NCBI GenBank assembly: GCA_021777225.1
Contig: JAJYDQ010000030.1
Location: 1 to 46,414 of the forward strand
Direction of reading: 5' to 3'
DNA from: Deltaproteobacteria bacterium
GTDB lineage: Bacteria > Desulfobacterota > Desulfomonilia > Desulfomonilales > Desulfomonilaceae
Length of the DNA: 46,414 nt
A program made the position numbers and the translations under genes. Shown here piece after piece: positions 32,800-41,962 of the stretch; position 1 is the first letter of the stretch, and every line of letters begins with the position of its first letter. The notes beneath the pieces were generated by a model, which saw only the letters and a list, made by a program, of their open reading frames with translations, ran no database searches and was not told the DNA's origin.

Positions 32800-33807
32800 T
32801 TACCACGAGGTTGATAAGTGAGATTTTTTCTGAAAAGTTTCCAGGTTCTTTTTTTCTCCCATGGCTATTAGCGTGTCATTTTCTTCTATAACAGTACTGG
32901 GCCCAGGATTGAAAACCATTTTCCCGTTAGGTTTTTTTATAGCGATGATTATCAGGTTTAAATCTTTTCTTATGTCCGTGTCTATAAGGCTTTTTCCAGC
33001 ATAGTCCGACCCATCCATTACCTTGATTTCTTCAATTTCAATGTTCAAGTCGCGATAATCCATCGCGACTTCAAGAAAATTCATCACTTCCGGTTTTAAT
33101 ATAGCCATTACCATACGCATTCCTCCAACTTGGTAAGGGCTGATCACTCGATTGGCTCCAGCGCGCACAAGTTTCTTACTAGCGCCTTCTTCTCCAGCCC
33201 TCGCGATGATTTCAAGATTCGCATTCAGTTCTCTTGCGGTAAGCACAACGTAGACATTGGCGGCGTCTGAGTTCAACACTGACACCAAACCTCTAGCGCT
33301 TTTAATGTTGGCTCCCACTAACACTTTCTCTTGAGTCGCGTCTCCTGGAGATAGAAAATATCCGGCTTCCATGATCTTGAACTGCGTTTCCTGATCGTTT
33401 TCCACAACTACAAATGGGATTCCACGAGCATGGAACTGCTGGCAAACAAACGCGCCCATACGACCGAATCCGCAAACTACGAAATGGCCCTTTATCTTTT
33501 CAATTGCTTTCATAAAACGTCGCCTGGTAAATATCTTCTGAACTTCGCCTTCGATTATAAGTCTGCTGGCGGCAACCAAGACGTAGCCCACCACGCCGAA
33601 CCCAAAGAAGATAAGAAACATCGTGAAAATGCGTCCGGCGTCGCTGAGTTCGTGAACTTCCCCGTACCCAACTGACGATATAGTCAACACCGTCATGTAC
33701 AGCCCGTCAAGAAAAGACCAATGCTCAATCAACATATAGCCCGAGGTCCCGATAATAATTACCGATAAAAGGCCTACAATTGATCGCAAAAGAATATTTG
33801 AGTGCAC
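32800..33807 (-). CDS. RCK-domain potassium channel
   Basis: The product is 335 residues with the layout of MthK-type channels. Membrane helix 1 is at about 8-27, then comes the pore helix and the selectivity filter SVGYGE at 45-50, and helix 2 at 58-80. The cytoplasmic RCK (TrkA-N) domain has the nucleotide-binding motif CGFGRMG at 113-119, followed by a TrkA-C domain at about 250-330. It should pass potassium with gating by a bound ligand such as calcium or a nucleotide. The start is a GTG. It diverges from the nucleotidase gene, with 148 bases between them. Confidence 0.93.
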   Translation of the reverse strand: MHSNILLRSIVGLLSVIIIGTSGYMLIEHWSFLDGLYMTVLTISSVGYGEVHELSDAGRIFTMFLIFFGFGVVGYVLVAASRLIIEGEVQKIFTRRRFMKAIEKIKGHFVVCGFGRMGAFVCQQFHARGIPFVVVENDQETQFKIMEAGYFLSPGDATQEKVLVGANIKSARGLVSVLNSDAANVYVVLTARELNANLEIIARAGEEGASKKLVRAGANRVISPYQVGGMRMVMAILKPEVMNFLEVAMDYRDLNIEIEEIKVMDGSDYAGKSLIDTDIRKDLNLIIIAIKKPNGKMVFNPGPSTVIEENDTLIAMGEKKNLETFQKKSHLSTSW

Positions 33808-33955
33808 GAGCGCCTGTTCTTAAACTCCTTCACCGAAGTCTCAGTCTTGTGAGACCGTGATTTGGGACTGAATATTTAGTATAAGGCTTTTAGGTTTTAT
33901 TCAACAAACGAAAAGAATTTTCTTTTATAAATCTGTTACGAATGAGGTCTGATAG

Positions 33956-34534
33956 ATGAAAATAGCTTTTGACATAGATGGAGTGGTGTTACAGTCCATC
34001 AACATTATATTGGATCACGTCAAGACTGTTACGGGAGTAAGAATTCCCCCTTCAAGTTTACTGTCATGGGATCTCGAGCCCCTTGGTATCGATCCTGTGA
34101 TCTTGATGGACGCTGTCGATTACATGTATTCGATGGCGGCCATTGAACCATATGAAGGAGCCGTAGAAACTCTTAAAAATGTCTACGAAATAACCGGGTC
34201 CCCGTTGTTATTTATCACTGGTAGATCTGATCTTGAGAGCGCCAGGCGCCAACTTGAATCATTGCCATGGAATGGAAAAAGGCCGGAAATGATCGTCACT
34301 GGAGGATCTCGGGATAAGCGCGGTTACTTGAGAGAAACTGGCGCCGAGTTTATCATTGAGGACGATGAGTTACACTTGGGAGATTACCTTAGCGAAGGGG
34401 TCGGGGTTGGGTTGATGATTCAACCCTGGAACCGAACCTGTAAAACTCCAGTAACGGCAAGATTTGATGACTGGATCGAAATTGACCAATGGTTGATGAG
34501 AATTGGCGACTTCAATAGAGAACCCCGATCATGA
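33956..34534 (+). CDS. HAD-superfamily hydrolase, 5'-nucleotidase (NT5C)-like
   Basis: The product is 192 residues. The nucleophile motif FDIDGV gives Asp6 and Asp8, motif II-like FITGRSD follows at about residues 87-93, and an acidic motif IIEDD comes later. The arrangement fits the deoxyribonucleotidase NT5C group, which removes phosphate from nucleotides, but the substrate may be another phosphate ester. A GAGGT ribosome site precedes the ATG. Its stop overlaps the tsaD start as ATGA. Confidence 0.8.
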   Translation: MKIAFDIDGVVLQSINIILDHVKTVTGVRIPPSSLLSWDLEPLGIDPVILMDAVDYMYSMAAIEPYEGAVETLKNVYEITGSPLLFITGRSDLESARRQLESLPWNGKRPEMIVTGGSRDKRGYLRETGAEFIIEDDELHLGDYLSEGVGVGLMIQPWNRTCKTPVTARFDDWIEIDQWLMRIGDFNREPRS

Positions 34535-35586
34535 TTGTATTGGGTATAGAGACATCATGTGACGAAACCGCCGCAGCGGTGGTCGAGAACGGGACCAGGA
34601 CTCTCTCAAATGTGGTGGTGTCTCAAATCGACATTCACCGGGAATTTGGAGGAGTGGTCCCGGAACTGGCCTCCAGAAAGCACGTCGAATCTATTTCAAT
34701 AGTTATTTCAAAAGCGCTTCAAGACGCATGTGTGGGTCTTCACGATATCGACGCGATCGCAGTTACGAGAGGACCGGGTTTGATAGGGTCTCTACTTGTA
34801 GGCATAGGCGCGGCAAAAGGCCTGTCGTACGCTCTGAAGAAACCTATTTGCGCCGTCAACCACCTTCATGGACACCTGTTTGCATCATGGCTGGAAAATG
34901 ATCGGATGAAGTTTCCATTTCTAGGGCTGGTAATCTCTGGAGGGCACACAAGTATTTTCGAGGTTCGAACACCATTAGACATTGAGATCATAGGCAAGAC
35001 AAGAGATGACGCGGCGGGTGAAGCCTACGACAAAGTTTCAAAGCTACTTGGACTGGGTTATCCAGGGGGGGCCATAATTGAGAAGCTTGCCGAAGGGGCC
35101 TCGACTAATGGACTTCGTTTTCCTCGTGCCCTGATGGAACCCGGGAACCTCGATTTCTCATTTTCAGGATTAAAGACCGCCGTATTGAGACACACCGAAA
35201 AGATTTTTGTCAATCGCTATGAAAAGAAAATTCCAGGGAGTTTTCAACAGATCACTCCTCTGGAACCCTCAAGTGATGACTATCACCATATTCGAAAGAT
35301 CGCCGCTGCTTTCCAGGAAGCTGTTATAGATGCTGTGGTAAAGAAGTTGTTCATGGCTGTTGAGATAAGAAAATCCACACGTGTCGTCGTCTGTGGAGGT
35401 GTAGCCGCTAACAGGGCCTTGCGGAACAGGGTCATATCGGAGGGTCTAGACAGGGGGATAGACATCATCTTGCCAGCGATTTCCCTTTGCTCAGACAATG
35501 GAGCTATGATAGCGGCAAGAGGTTACTTCCTTTACCAGGAGGGGATTGTGGATTCTCTGGACTTCGGAGCCAAGAGTCGTTGGTAA
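34531..35586 (+). CDS. tsaD: tRNA threonylcarbamoyladenosine transferase TsaD
   Basis: This universal enzyme transfers the threonylcarbamoyl group from its adenylate to A37 of ANN-reading tRNAs, working with TsaB and TsaE. The 351 residues include MIVLGIETSCDETAAA at the start, the metal site HLHGH at 111-115, SGGHT, and the C-terminal GGVAANRALR and CSDNGAMIAARG blocks. A short insertion near residues 220-250 is slightly longer than in the E. coli protein. It overlaps the preceding nucleotidase gene by four bases, so translation is coupled. Confidence 0.96.
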   Translation: MIVLGIETSCDETAAAVVENGTRTLSNVVVSQIDIHREFGGVVPELASRKHVESISIVISKALQDACVGLHDIDAIAVTRGPGLIGSLLVGIGAAKGLSYALKKPICAVNHLHGHLFASWLENDRMKFPFLGLVISGGHTSIFEVRTPLDIEIIGKTRDDAAGEAYDKVSKLLGLGYPGGAIIEKLAEGASTNGLRFPRALMEPGNLDFSFSGLKTAVLRHTEKIFVNRYEKKIPGSFQQITPLEPSSDDYHHIRKIAAAFQEAVIDAVVKKLFMAVEIRKSTRVVVCGGVAANRALRNRVISEGLDRGIDIILPAISLCSDNGAMIAARGYFLYQEGIVDSLDFGAKSRW

Positions 35587-35653
35587 TGCTAAATGTCAAC
35601 CAAACGCGCCTTAGGCGCCCGCATCAACAAATGTAGTCGAGGAGCTAATCCCC

Positions 35654-36178
35654 ATGAAGCCCATGACCAGGAGAGAGTTGTTCAGTGAGGAGAAAATCGC
35701 GGAACGCGTCAAAGATATTGGCGAACAAATATCCAGAGATTACAAGGACAAACCAATACTATTGGTCGGAATACTCAAGGGGGTGTTTGTTTTTATGGCA
35801 GATCTCGCCAGAAACATAGCATGCCCCTGTCATGTTGATTTCGCGCGAATATCGTCTTATGGGAACAATACAACCAGTAGTGGCGATCTGGAAATAATAA
35901 TGGACGTCAGCCTACCGGTTGAAGGTAGGGACGTAATTCTCGTGGACGACATCGTTGATACGGGTTTGACACTTCATAACTATAGTGAATATCTAAAAAG
36001 CCGAAACCCAAATTCGCTGAAAACTGCTGCGTTAATAGATAAGACATCAAGAAGAGAAAAATTTGTCGAATTAGATTACTGCGGGTTTGAAGTTGAAGAT
36101 GGCTTCATCGTCGGATATGGTCTTGATTGTGGGGAAGATTTTCGCAATCTTCACGGACTCTATGTGTTGGAGAATTGA
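35654..36178 (+). CDS. hpt: Hypoxanthine phosphoribosyltransferase
   Basis: This purine-salvage enzyme makes IMP or GMP from hypoxanthine or guanine and PRPP. The PRPP-binding loop VILVDDIVDTGLTL is at 94-107. The early GILKGVFVFMADL and VDFARISSYG blocks and the late FIVGYGLDCGEDFRNL block are all typical. The length of 174 residues is normal. A GAGGAG ribosome site stands upstream of the ATG. It lies 67 bases after tsaD on the same strand and probably belongs to the same transcript. Confidence 0.93.
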   Translation: MKPMTRRELFSEEKIAERVKDIGEQISRDYKDKPILLVGILKGVFVFMADLARNIACPCHVDFARISSYGNNTTSSGDLEIIMDVSLPVEGRDVILVDDIVDTGLTLHNYSEYLKSRNPNSLKTAALIDKTSRREKFVELDYCGFEVEDGFIVGYGLDCGEDFRNLHGLYVLEN

Positions 36179-36258
36179 GAAGTCGTTATGAGAAAACTCA
36201 CCATTAGTATTTAAACGAGCGCAACGGAAAACTTAACGAGCGGTAGCCGTAACATTGA

Positions 36259-36567
36259 TCACGATTTTAAGAAGCTTATCAAAAGCCTTTTGAACTGAGT
36301 AAGTCCAAACAATACACTTGCAAGCCAACCACCGATAACTCCGGTTAGAAAAATTTGGGGAGCCTGAATTCCAGTCGTCATGATCTTGGTATGAAGTAGC
36401 AGGTATATTATGAGGAACGACACGACCCCAGCTAGCAAATAAACACTGCTAAATCTACGTCTGTTGATTTTCAAAAGATTTCCCGCAATCAGGAAAACGA
36501 GACACATAGCCCCGGTAGAAGCGGCGAAACCCATGAATCCAGCTTTGATCAAAAGATTATATTCCAT
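36259..36567 (-). CDS. Small membrane protein, three helices
   Basis: The product is 102 residues. Three hydrophobic segments at about 9-30, 41-60 and 70-90 should span the membrane, with Arg/Lys-rich turns between. It matches no family I can name. The ribosome site is weak, though the even amino acid mix suggests a real gene. It is convergent with hpt and lies about 100 bases before the nfnB end on the same strand. Confidence 0.65.
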   Translation of the reverse strand: MEYNLLIKAGFMGFAASTGAMCLVFLIAGNLLKINRRRFSSVYLLAGVVSFLIIYLLLHTKIMTTGIQAPQIFLTGVIGGWLASVLFGLTQFKRLLISFLKS

Positions 36568-36671
36568 ATGACGTCACTGACGTGTCAAAGTCCTTGAAGC
36601 GGCCCACAAAAACTAAGTATATGCGAAGGCCGCCTCAAGAACTGATCAGGATAATAATTTGGGTTCAAAAG

Positions 36672-38099
36672 TTAACTGATCCCAAAAGTGTTTAGCATTG
36701 ACAGCGCGGCTTTTCTGCCCGCTCCCATAGCGAGAATAACTGTCGCAGCGCCGGTAACTATATCTCCACCTGCCCATATACGGTCACGGGAAGTCTTGCC
36801 GGTTTCAAGGTCGGCGACAATGTTTCCCCATTTATTGGTTTCCAAGTTTTTTGTGCTCGTGGGAACCAGAGGGTTGGCCGCGTTACCTATTGCGACAATA
36901 ACGGTGTCACATTCTATTCGGGCTGTTTCTCCGGGGATCTCGACAGGGCGTCTTCGTCCAGACGCGTCGGGCTCACCAAGCTGCATCTTCTGCACATTGA
37001 CACCAATAGCCCATCCCGTATCATTTCCAACTATTTCAGTGGGGGAGTTCAAAAGTTGGAACTTGACACCTTCTTCGACCGCGTGATGAACTTCCTCAGT
37101 TCGAGCTGGTAACTCTTCCATTGTTCGCCGGTAGACTATGGTTGACTGTTCAGCTCCAAGTCTCAAAGCGGTCCTGGCCGCGTCCATAGCCACGTTACCT
37201 CCACCGAAAACAACCACCCTACGTCCTTTTGCTACCGGAGTATCGGTTTCCGGGAACTTGTAGGCTTTCATAAGGTTTGCGCGGGTCAGGAACTCATTTG
37301 CCGAATAAACACCGTTCAAATTTTCCCCTGGAATCCTTAAAAACAGAGGCGCCCCGGCTCCAGAACCAATGAATACTCCATCAAATTTGCGTTTATCGAG
37401 CATGTCATCAACTGTTTCTATTCTTCCGACGACCCAGTTGGTTTTGAATTCCACGCCCATCCTTATAAGTTCATCGACCTCGGCCCGGACAATAGCTTTA
37501 GGAAGCCTAAACTCTGGGATGCCGTAAACCAGCACTCCGCCGAGTTCGTGTAAGGCTTCAAAAACAGTCACTGCAACTCCCTTTTTAATTAAAGCGCCCG
37601 CGAGAGTTAACCCCGCAGGACCAGAACCGACAACGCCGACCTTCAGGCCAGTGGGTTTCGGGAGTTCCGGTCTTTTACCGTCATCATGAAGCGCGGCATA
37701 ATCAGCGACATATCTTTCAAGTCTTCCGATTGCGCAGGGTTCGCCTTTTCCTTTAGCGCCAACAACACACTTGGATTCGCACTGGCTTTCCTGTGGGCAT
37801 ACTCGTCCAGCTATCCTGGGCAAACTGTTTTTTTCTTTGATTTTCCACGCGGCCCCCATAAGATCGCCAGATTTGACCAGACTTATGAAATCCGGAATAT
37901 CGACCTCGACAGGGCAGCCCTTCATACAGGATGGTTTCTTACACTGAAGACACCGGCTCGCTTCCAACAAAGCTAAATCGTTGTCATAGCCTAAGGCGAC
38001 TTCGTAAAAATTGTGGGCTCGTTCTATAGGATTCTGCTCGGGCATTTTCTGCCGAGGGGTTTTGGGTTTCTTTGCTGGTTTTGTCTCTTGGTCACTCAT
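36672..38099 (-). CDS. nfnB: NADPH-binding subunit of NADH-dependent ferredoxin:NADP+ oxidoreductase (NfnB / GltD-like)
   Basis: This is the large subunit of the electron-bifurcating transhydrogenase, or of the related sulfide dehydrogenase. It is 475 residues from the ATG at 38099; a TTG-like longer start is not needed. Cysteines at 50, 53, 58, 62 and at 101, 107, 111 match the two [4Fe-4S] sites. The FAD-binding motif VGVVGSGPAGLTLAGAL and the NADPH motif VVVFGGGNVAMDAARTAL follow. The start overlaps the nfnA stop in TAATG with GGAGG just before it. A glutamate synthase small subunit is the alternative name, but the adjacent nfnA argues for Nfn. Confidence 0.91.
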   Translation of the reverse strand: MSDQETKPAKKPKTPRQKMPEQNPIERAHNFYEVALGYDNDLALLEASRCLQCKKPSCMKGCPVEVDIPDFISLVKSGDLMGAAWKIKEKNSLPRIAGRVCPQESQCESKCVVGAKGKGEPCAIGRLERYVADYAALHDDGKRPELPKPTGLKVGVVGSGPAGLTLAGALIKKGVAVTVFEALHELGGVLVYGIPEFRLPKAIVRAEVDELIRMGVEFKTNWVVGRIETVDDMLDKRKFDGVFIGSGAGAPLFLRIPGENLNGVYSANEFLTRANLMKAYKFPETDTPVAKGRRVVVFGGGNVAMDAARTALRLGAEQSTIVYRRTMEELPARTEEVHHAVEEGVKFQLLNSPTEIVGNDTGWAIGVNVQKMQLGEPDASGRRRPVEIPGETARIECDTVIVAIGNAANPLVPTSTKNLETNKWGNIVADLETGKTSRDRIWAGGDIVTGAATVILAMGAGRKAALSMLNTFGIS

Positions 38100-38959
38100 T
38101 ATGCGCCTCCGGGGAAACTGCATTTACAGCCGCGAGGAGTCTCACGGAAGTTGTTGAGAGCGATTAGCTCCGGCCCTTTATACATTGCCAACCTCTTCAT
38201 TAGAAGGTCGAAATCTACCTGAAGGCCATCGAATTCCGGGCCGTCAACGCACCCGAACATGGTTTTTCCGGCGACTTCCACTCTACATGCTCCACACATT
38301 CCTGTCCCATCAACCATGATCGGATTCAAACTCACGACTGTAGGAAGATTTGCCTTCTTGGTCACACCGCAGACTGCCTTCATCATTGGGACAGGACCAA
38401 TAGCGACGACCAGATCTATCTTCGTGCCCTTGTCAATAAGCCCTTGCAATACCTGGGTAACAAATCCATGTACGCCGAATGAGCCGTCGTCGGTAGAAAT
38501 AATCAGTTCATCGCTAACCTTTTTGATGTCCTCGGTCATGATCAGCAGACCTTCGGTTCGAGCGCCTATGATGCTGATCACATGGTTTCCTGCGTCGTGC
38601 ATGCCCTTGGTGATAGGATAGAGAGGCGCTACACCGATTCCACCGCCTACACCCACGACCGTCCCAAATTTTTCAACATGGGTTGGTTTACCCAACGGTC
38701 CACAGATGTCCTGAAATTTTTCGCCTATAGCCATGGTTCCCATGTAATAAGTCGTAGCCCCGACTTCCTGCCACACTAATGTAATGGTTCCCTTGTCCGC
38801 ATCCTTGTCCGCGACTGTCAGTGGGATTCTCTCTCCATCGCTGTGAGTGCGCAATATAATAAACTGCCCCGGTTTATGGGCCCTGGCGATGTCAGGCGCT
38901 GAAATTACGGCGCGATTCACCCCTGGACCTAAACGTTCTTTTTGAAGAATTTCAAACAT
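38099..38959 (-). CDS. nfnA: NAD-binding flavoprotein subunit of NADH-dependent ferredoxin:NADP+ oxidoreductase (NfnA / SudB)
   Basis: The product is 286 residues of the ferredoxin-NADP reductase fold. An FAD domain contains ERIPLTVAD, and the NAD motif VGVGGGIGVAPLYPI is at 102-116. The [2Fe-2S] site has Cys222 and Cys225 in DGTGMCGAC and Cys237. Asp217 lies where Thermotoga NfnA is described as using an aspartate ligand. With NfnB it would couple NADH and reduced ferredoxin to NADP+ reduction. A strong GAGGAGG ribosome site precedes the ATG. A possible promoter lies at 39041-39068. Confidence 0.93.
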   Translation of the reverse strand: MFEILQKERLGPGVNRAVISAPDIARAHKPGQFIILRTHSDGERIPLTVADKDADKGTITLVWQEVGATTYYMGTMAIGEKFQDICGPLGKPTHVEKFGTVVGVGGGIGVAPLYPITKGMHDAGNHVISIIGARTEGLLIMTEDIKKVSDELIISTDDGSFGVHGFVTQVLQGLIDKGTKIDLVVAIGPVPMMKAVCGVTKKANLPTVVSLNPIMVDGTGMCGACRVEVAGKTMFGCVDGPEFDGLQVDFDLLMKRLAMYKGPELIALNNFRETPRGCKCSFPGGA

Positions 38960-39040
38960 GAAATTGTCCTCCTCAAGCTTCTCTTCGCTGAAATTTTTCT
39001 AGGAAAACTCGCTCGGCTGGTATGGAGTGTCGAAAGCAGA

Positions 39041-39068
39041 GTTATAACAAAAAGTAATATCACATCAA
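39041..39068 (-). promoter_or_regulatory. Possible nfnAB promoter
   Basis: Minus-strand TTGATG (39063-39068) and TATAAC (39041-39046) are 16 bases apart, about 80 bases before the nfnA start. The match is moderate. Nothing else is evident in the 280-bp gap between nfnA and the next gene. Confidence 0.35.
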
Positions 39069-39239
39069 AACTACTGCGGGCAACAAGTTTATCGAGCTGA
39101 AATCACACCAATTGCGGAAGTCGCCGTATACACAAAAATTTGAAGCATAAACAACCAAATAAACGCGTGTGAGTTTATTGCCAAGTTCTCTATTGTGAAA
39201 CCATCATTACGGTCAATGGACTTTTAAAGGGCTCATAAA

Positions 39240-41468
39240 TTATTCCAGGCGAGACCTTATTTTCTGGAATTCCTTTTGATTACGTAATCTCTCGAAAACC
39301 GGGTCTTCCAGGATTTTGTTGAGGTTCCTATATCCTCTGTCTATTGCAGTGTTCAGTGCCCGAAACGCTAAAGCGTACTGTTGATTCAAAGCGTACATAC
39401 CGGCCAGGTTATAATAATGTGAAGGATCACCGGGTTCTACCTCAATGGCTTTTCGCATCCAACTTATTGCGTCACCCAACTTGCCTGACATCGCCAGAGA
39501 AAGAGCATAGGGAGAAAAAAGCGCTGTCGAATCAGGATACTTTGCTATCCCCTGTTTAAGGAGGTCGTTAGCTTCGTCAAGGTGTCCATTTGTCAACCAT
39601 AGCATAGAGAGGTTCGCATAAACTTCGGGAAATTCCTGACCTGAATGAAGTATATCCTCATAAGTAGCCTCAGCTTCCTCCTTGTTACCAGCATTGTATT
39701 GAGCTATACCGAGTGACAATTTTAATTGGGGATCGCCACCGGAAAGTCTTACAGCTTCCTTGTATTGCTTAATAGCCTCATCGAATTGATTGTCTTCAAG
39801 AGCATAAGATCCCAACATCTTATGAACTTCGGCATTATCCGTTTCTCTTTTGGCGATTCGTAGCAGGTCCTGTCTGGCCTCCTCCTTTTTCCCCGCCCAC
39901 CTTAGGGTTTTTGCCAAGTTCAAGTCACGGAGGGTGTAGATCGAAGGGTCCAAGGATTTTAGGCCTCGATCCATAACCGATTGCATTTCTTCTTGATTCA
40001 AAGAATTACAGTTGTCGGCAAGTCCCATCTTTTCTATTTTCTTAAATAAAAGCTCCGCCAAAGCCTGATGCAATTCGATAGTAGGGTGAACGTGGTCCAA
40101 AAAGCTCTCTTTGCCTGGGATCCCTGACGCGTTTGCGTGTTCTTTGGCATAGGAGTCAACAAAGCTGGAAAACTTTATAAGGTTAACGTCTTGGTCCTTC
40201 GCAATCCGGAGAATTGTTTCTATAATGGGCGTCGTGGCCCTCAATGGGCAAACATCTAGGTCTCTGGCCTTCACAAAATTCGAGCGAGCTTGATCATAAA
40301 GCCCTTCTGCTTCAAGAGCTTTAGCTTTCAAGAAATAAGTTAGCGCAAATAGAGGATCTTCGGTTTCGATCCTATTTGTTTCTTCGACAGCCTCTTTATA
40401 ATCTCCACTGTCGATTAGTGATTTTGCATGTTCCAATTCCTGGTCTATATGACTCTGGCTCGATTTGCTGAGTTTGGAGTTGTGTTCCGATTTAAAAGGT
40501 GAGAAATCTTTGAGATTGCAGGGAGTTTCAACCAAAATAACTGGAACTCTGGATGCTCGGCAAAGTGACACCATCTTTTCCAAATTGTATTCGAAATGTT
40601 TAACAACACCTTTCTCAAAATTCTCATCCCGGTAATAAAGGTCAAGGCCAGCGCTTTTATCGAGGATAGCGGTAGTCTCATCGTTCAAAAGTGTTTTGCC
40701 GGGTTGTTTGGTGTTTGGGTTTATAGCTTTACCAGCTTTTGTTTTTGCTGATTTTGCTCCACCGATTATTGGGGAAATAATTTCTTCGAGAGCTTTATAG
40801 ATCCTCAGGTTTTCTAAATGTGACCTTAGCGAGATTAACGTTTGCCCCTGTTTGAAAAGGCCTGAGTAACTGCGTCTCTCTAAAAACTCATTGTGTCCAA
40901 CATAGATTATTACTAGATCAGGTCTGTATCTGAGGCTTTCCTCTACCAAGTGGACAATACGGTATGATGCATATGATATTCCACCTGCGTTTATGACTTC
41001 GATGTTTTTTTTCGGGCAGGCTGCAACTAACAAGTCCTGCAACCATCTGGAATAGGCGGTTCTGCCATCAAACGGGTGACCGTATGTGGTGGATTCACCA
41101 AATGAAAAAACACGAAATGTGTTTTCCCCCTTTTCAACTGGGAACGATTCCTTGTTGAAATATCTCTGCCTGACAGTCGATGTTGTCGCTACACCATCTT
41201 TAACGGTAAACAAGGGGTGAATGGCGGAGAATCCGACAAAAGGGTCTTCTGTGCTAACTGGGGGAGACCAAACCAGTCTAAGCGCTCCCTCAATCAGAAC
41301 AAGCCCCAAAAAGGCAACGACTATGCCCAAAGCTACATTTTTCAGCCAGGCCAACAATCGATTTTTTGAATCCTGACGGTTTTTCTCCAATTCGGCGGTA
41401 AAATTAAGGTTTGTCAATTTTTGTCTGTTCTTTTTGGAATTTTTAATATTCTTAGGTTTGTAACGCAT
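39240..41468 (-). CDS. Membrane-anchored SGNH hydrolase with TPR repeats
   Basis: The product is 742 residues. A basic cytoplasmic start is followed by one membrane helix at about 44-66. Then comes an SGNH/GDSL-type domain: Ser126 in FSFGESTTYG, Gly in NAGGISYASYR, Asn193 in YVGHNEF, and the Asp458/His461 pair in FLDHVHP. A pair of TPR-like helices (about 345-405) is inserted between the third block and the Asp/His block. Tandem TPRs fill residues 500-742. Such proteins may hydrolyse or transfer acyl groups on cell-envelope polysaccharides; the substrate is not known. It is divergent from the Tyr/Gly-rich gene. Confidence 0.87.
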   Translation of the reverse strand: MRYKPKNIKNSKKNRQKLTNLNFTAELEKNRQDSKNRLLAWLKNVALGIVVAFLGLVLIEGALRLVWSPPVSTEDPFVGFSAIHPLFTVKDGVATTSTVRQRYFNKESFPVEKGENTFRVFSFGESTTYGHPFDGRTAYSRWLQDLLVAACPKKNIEVINAGGISYASYRIVHLVEESLRYRPDLVIIYVGHNEFLERRSYSGLFKQGQTLISLRSHLENLRIYKALEEIISPIIGGAKSAKTKAGKAINPNTKQPGKTLLNDETTAILDKSAGLDLYYRDENFEKGVVKHFEYNLEKMVSLCRASRVPVILVETPCNLKDFSPFKSEHNSKLSKSSQSHIDQELEHAKSLIDSGDYKEAVEETNRIETEDPLFALTYFLKAKALEAEGLYDQARSNFVKARDLDVCPLRATTPIIETILRIAKDQDVNLIKFSSFVDSYAKEHANASGIPGKESFLDHVHPTIELHQALAELLFKKIEKMGLADNCNSLNQEEMQSVMDRGLKSLDPSIYTLRDLNLAKTLRWAGKKEEARQDLLRIAKRETDNAEVHKMLGSYALEDNQFDEAIKQYKEAVRLSGGDPQLKLSLGIAQYNAGNKEEAEATYEDILHSGQEFPEVYANLSMLWLTNGHLDEANDLLKQGIAKYPDSTALFSPYALSLAMSGKLGDAISWMRKAIEVEPGDPSHYYNLAGMYALNQQYALAFRALNTAIDRGYRNLNKILEDPVFERLRNQKEFQKIRSRLE

Positions 41469-41530
41469 TTTGAACTCTCAAAAAATGTATCCAAAGGTAG
41501 CTCTCGGAATATAGTATTTTCGTGCGAAAT

Positions 41531-41559
41531 TTGACCTTCAGGCCTGTTACATCTAAAAT
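41531..41559 (+). promoter_or_regulatory. Sigma-70-type promoter of the Tyr/Gly-rich protein gene
   Basis: TTGACC (41531-41536) and TAAAAT (41554-41559) are 17 bases apart on the plus strand, about 85 bases before the ATG at 41645. Confidence 0.5.
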
Positions 41560-41644
41560 ATGAGAGACCTCAAGATCGAACGTATTCGATCATGATGCTA
41601 CGGCCATTGATAAATTTTGGCAACCCGTAGAGAAAGGGCATAAG

Positions 41645-41944
41645 ATGCATAAGATACTACTGCTAATATGTTTTTCGCTATTTTCCATTGTGTTGGTTTG
41701 TGGTTCCGGTATGGCCCAAGACCCTATCAAGTGGTCGGCTCCAATGAATAATTACCCCGAGCAATGGGCGCCAACTCCCGCCCCCCCACAATATAATCAG
41801 TATGGCTACGGTTATTCATATCCTTATGCCGCATACGGATACGGAGGATACGGCCAGAATCAGGGGTATTCGTATGGCTATGGCGCGCCCTCCCAACAAT
41901 ATGGTGGCCAGTATTCAGGTAACCCTTATTATTACGGAAGATAG
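41645..41944 (+). CDS. Small secreted Tyr/Gly-rich low-complexity protein
   Basis: The product is 99 residues. A signal peptide ends near GMAQD at about residue 25. The mature part starts with proline-rich sequence and then becomes a run of YGYG, YGGYG, QYGG and similar units with Tyr, Gly, Gln, Ser and Asn, but no charge until the final Arg. This composition resembles adhesive, prion-like or disordered sequences that can self-associate. A GAAAGGG ribosome site precedes the ATG and a promoter lies upstream. It is convergent with proS, 18 bases away. No family is recognised. Confidence 0.75.
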   Translation: MHKILLLICFSLFSIVLVCGSGMAQDPIKWSAPMNNYPEQWAPTPAPPQYNQYGYGYSYPYAAYGYGGYGQNQGYSYGYGAPSQQYGGQYSGNPYYYGR

Positions 41945-41962
41945 GGCCTCCGCAGTTCATGG

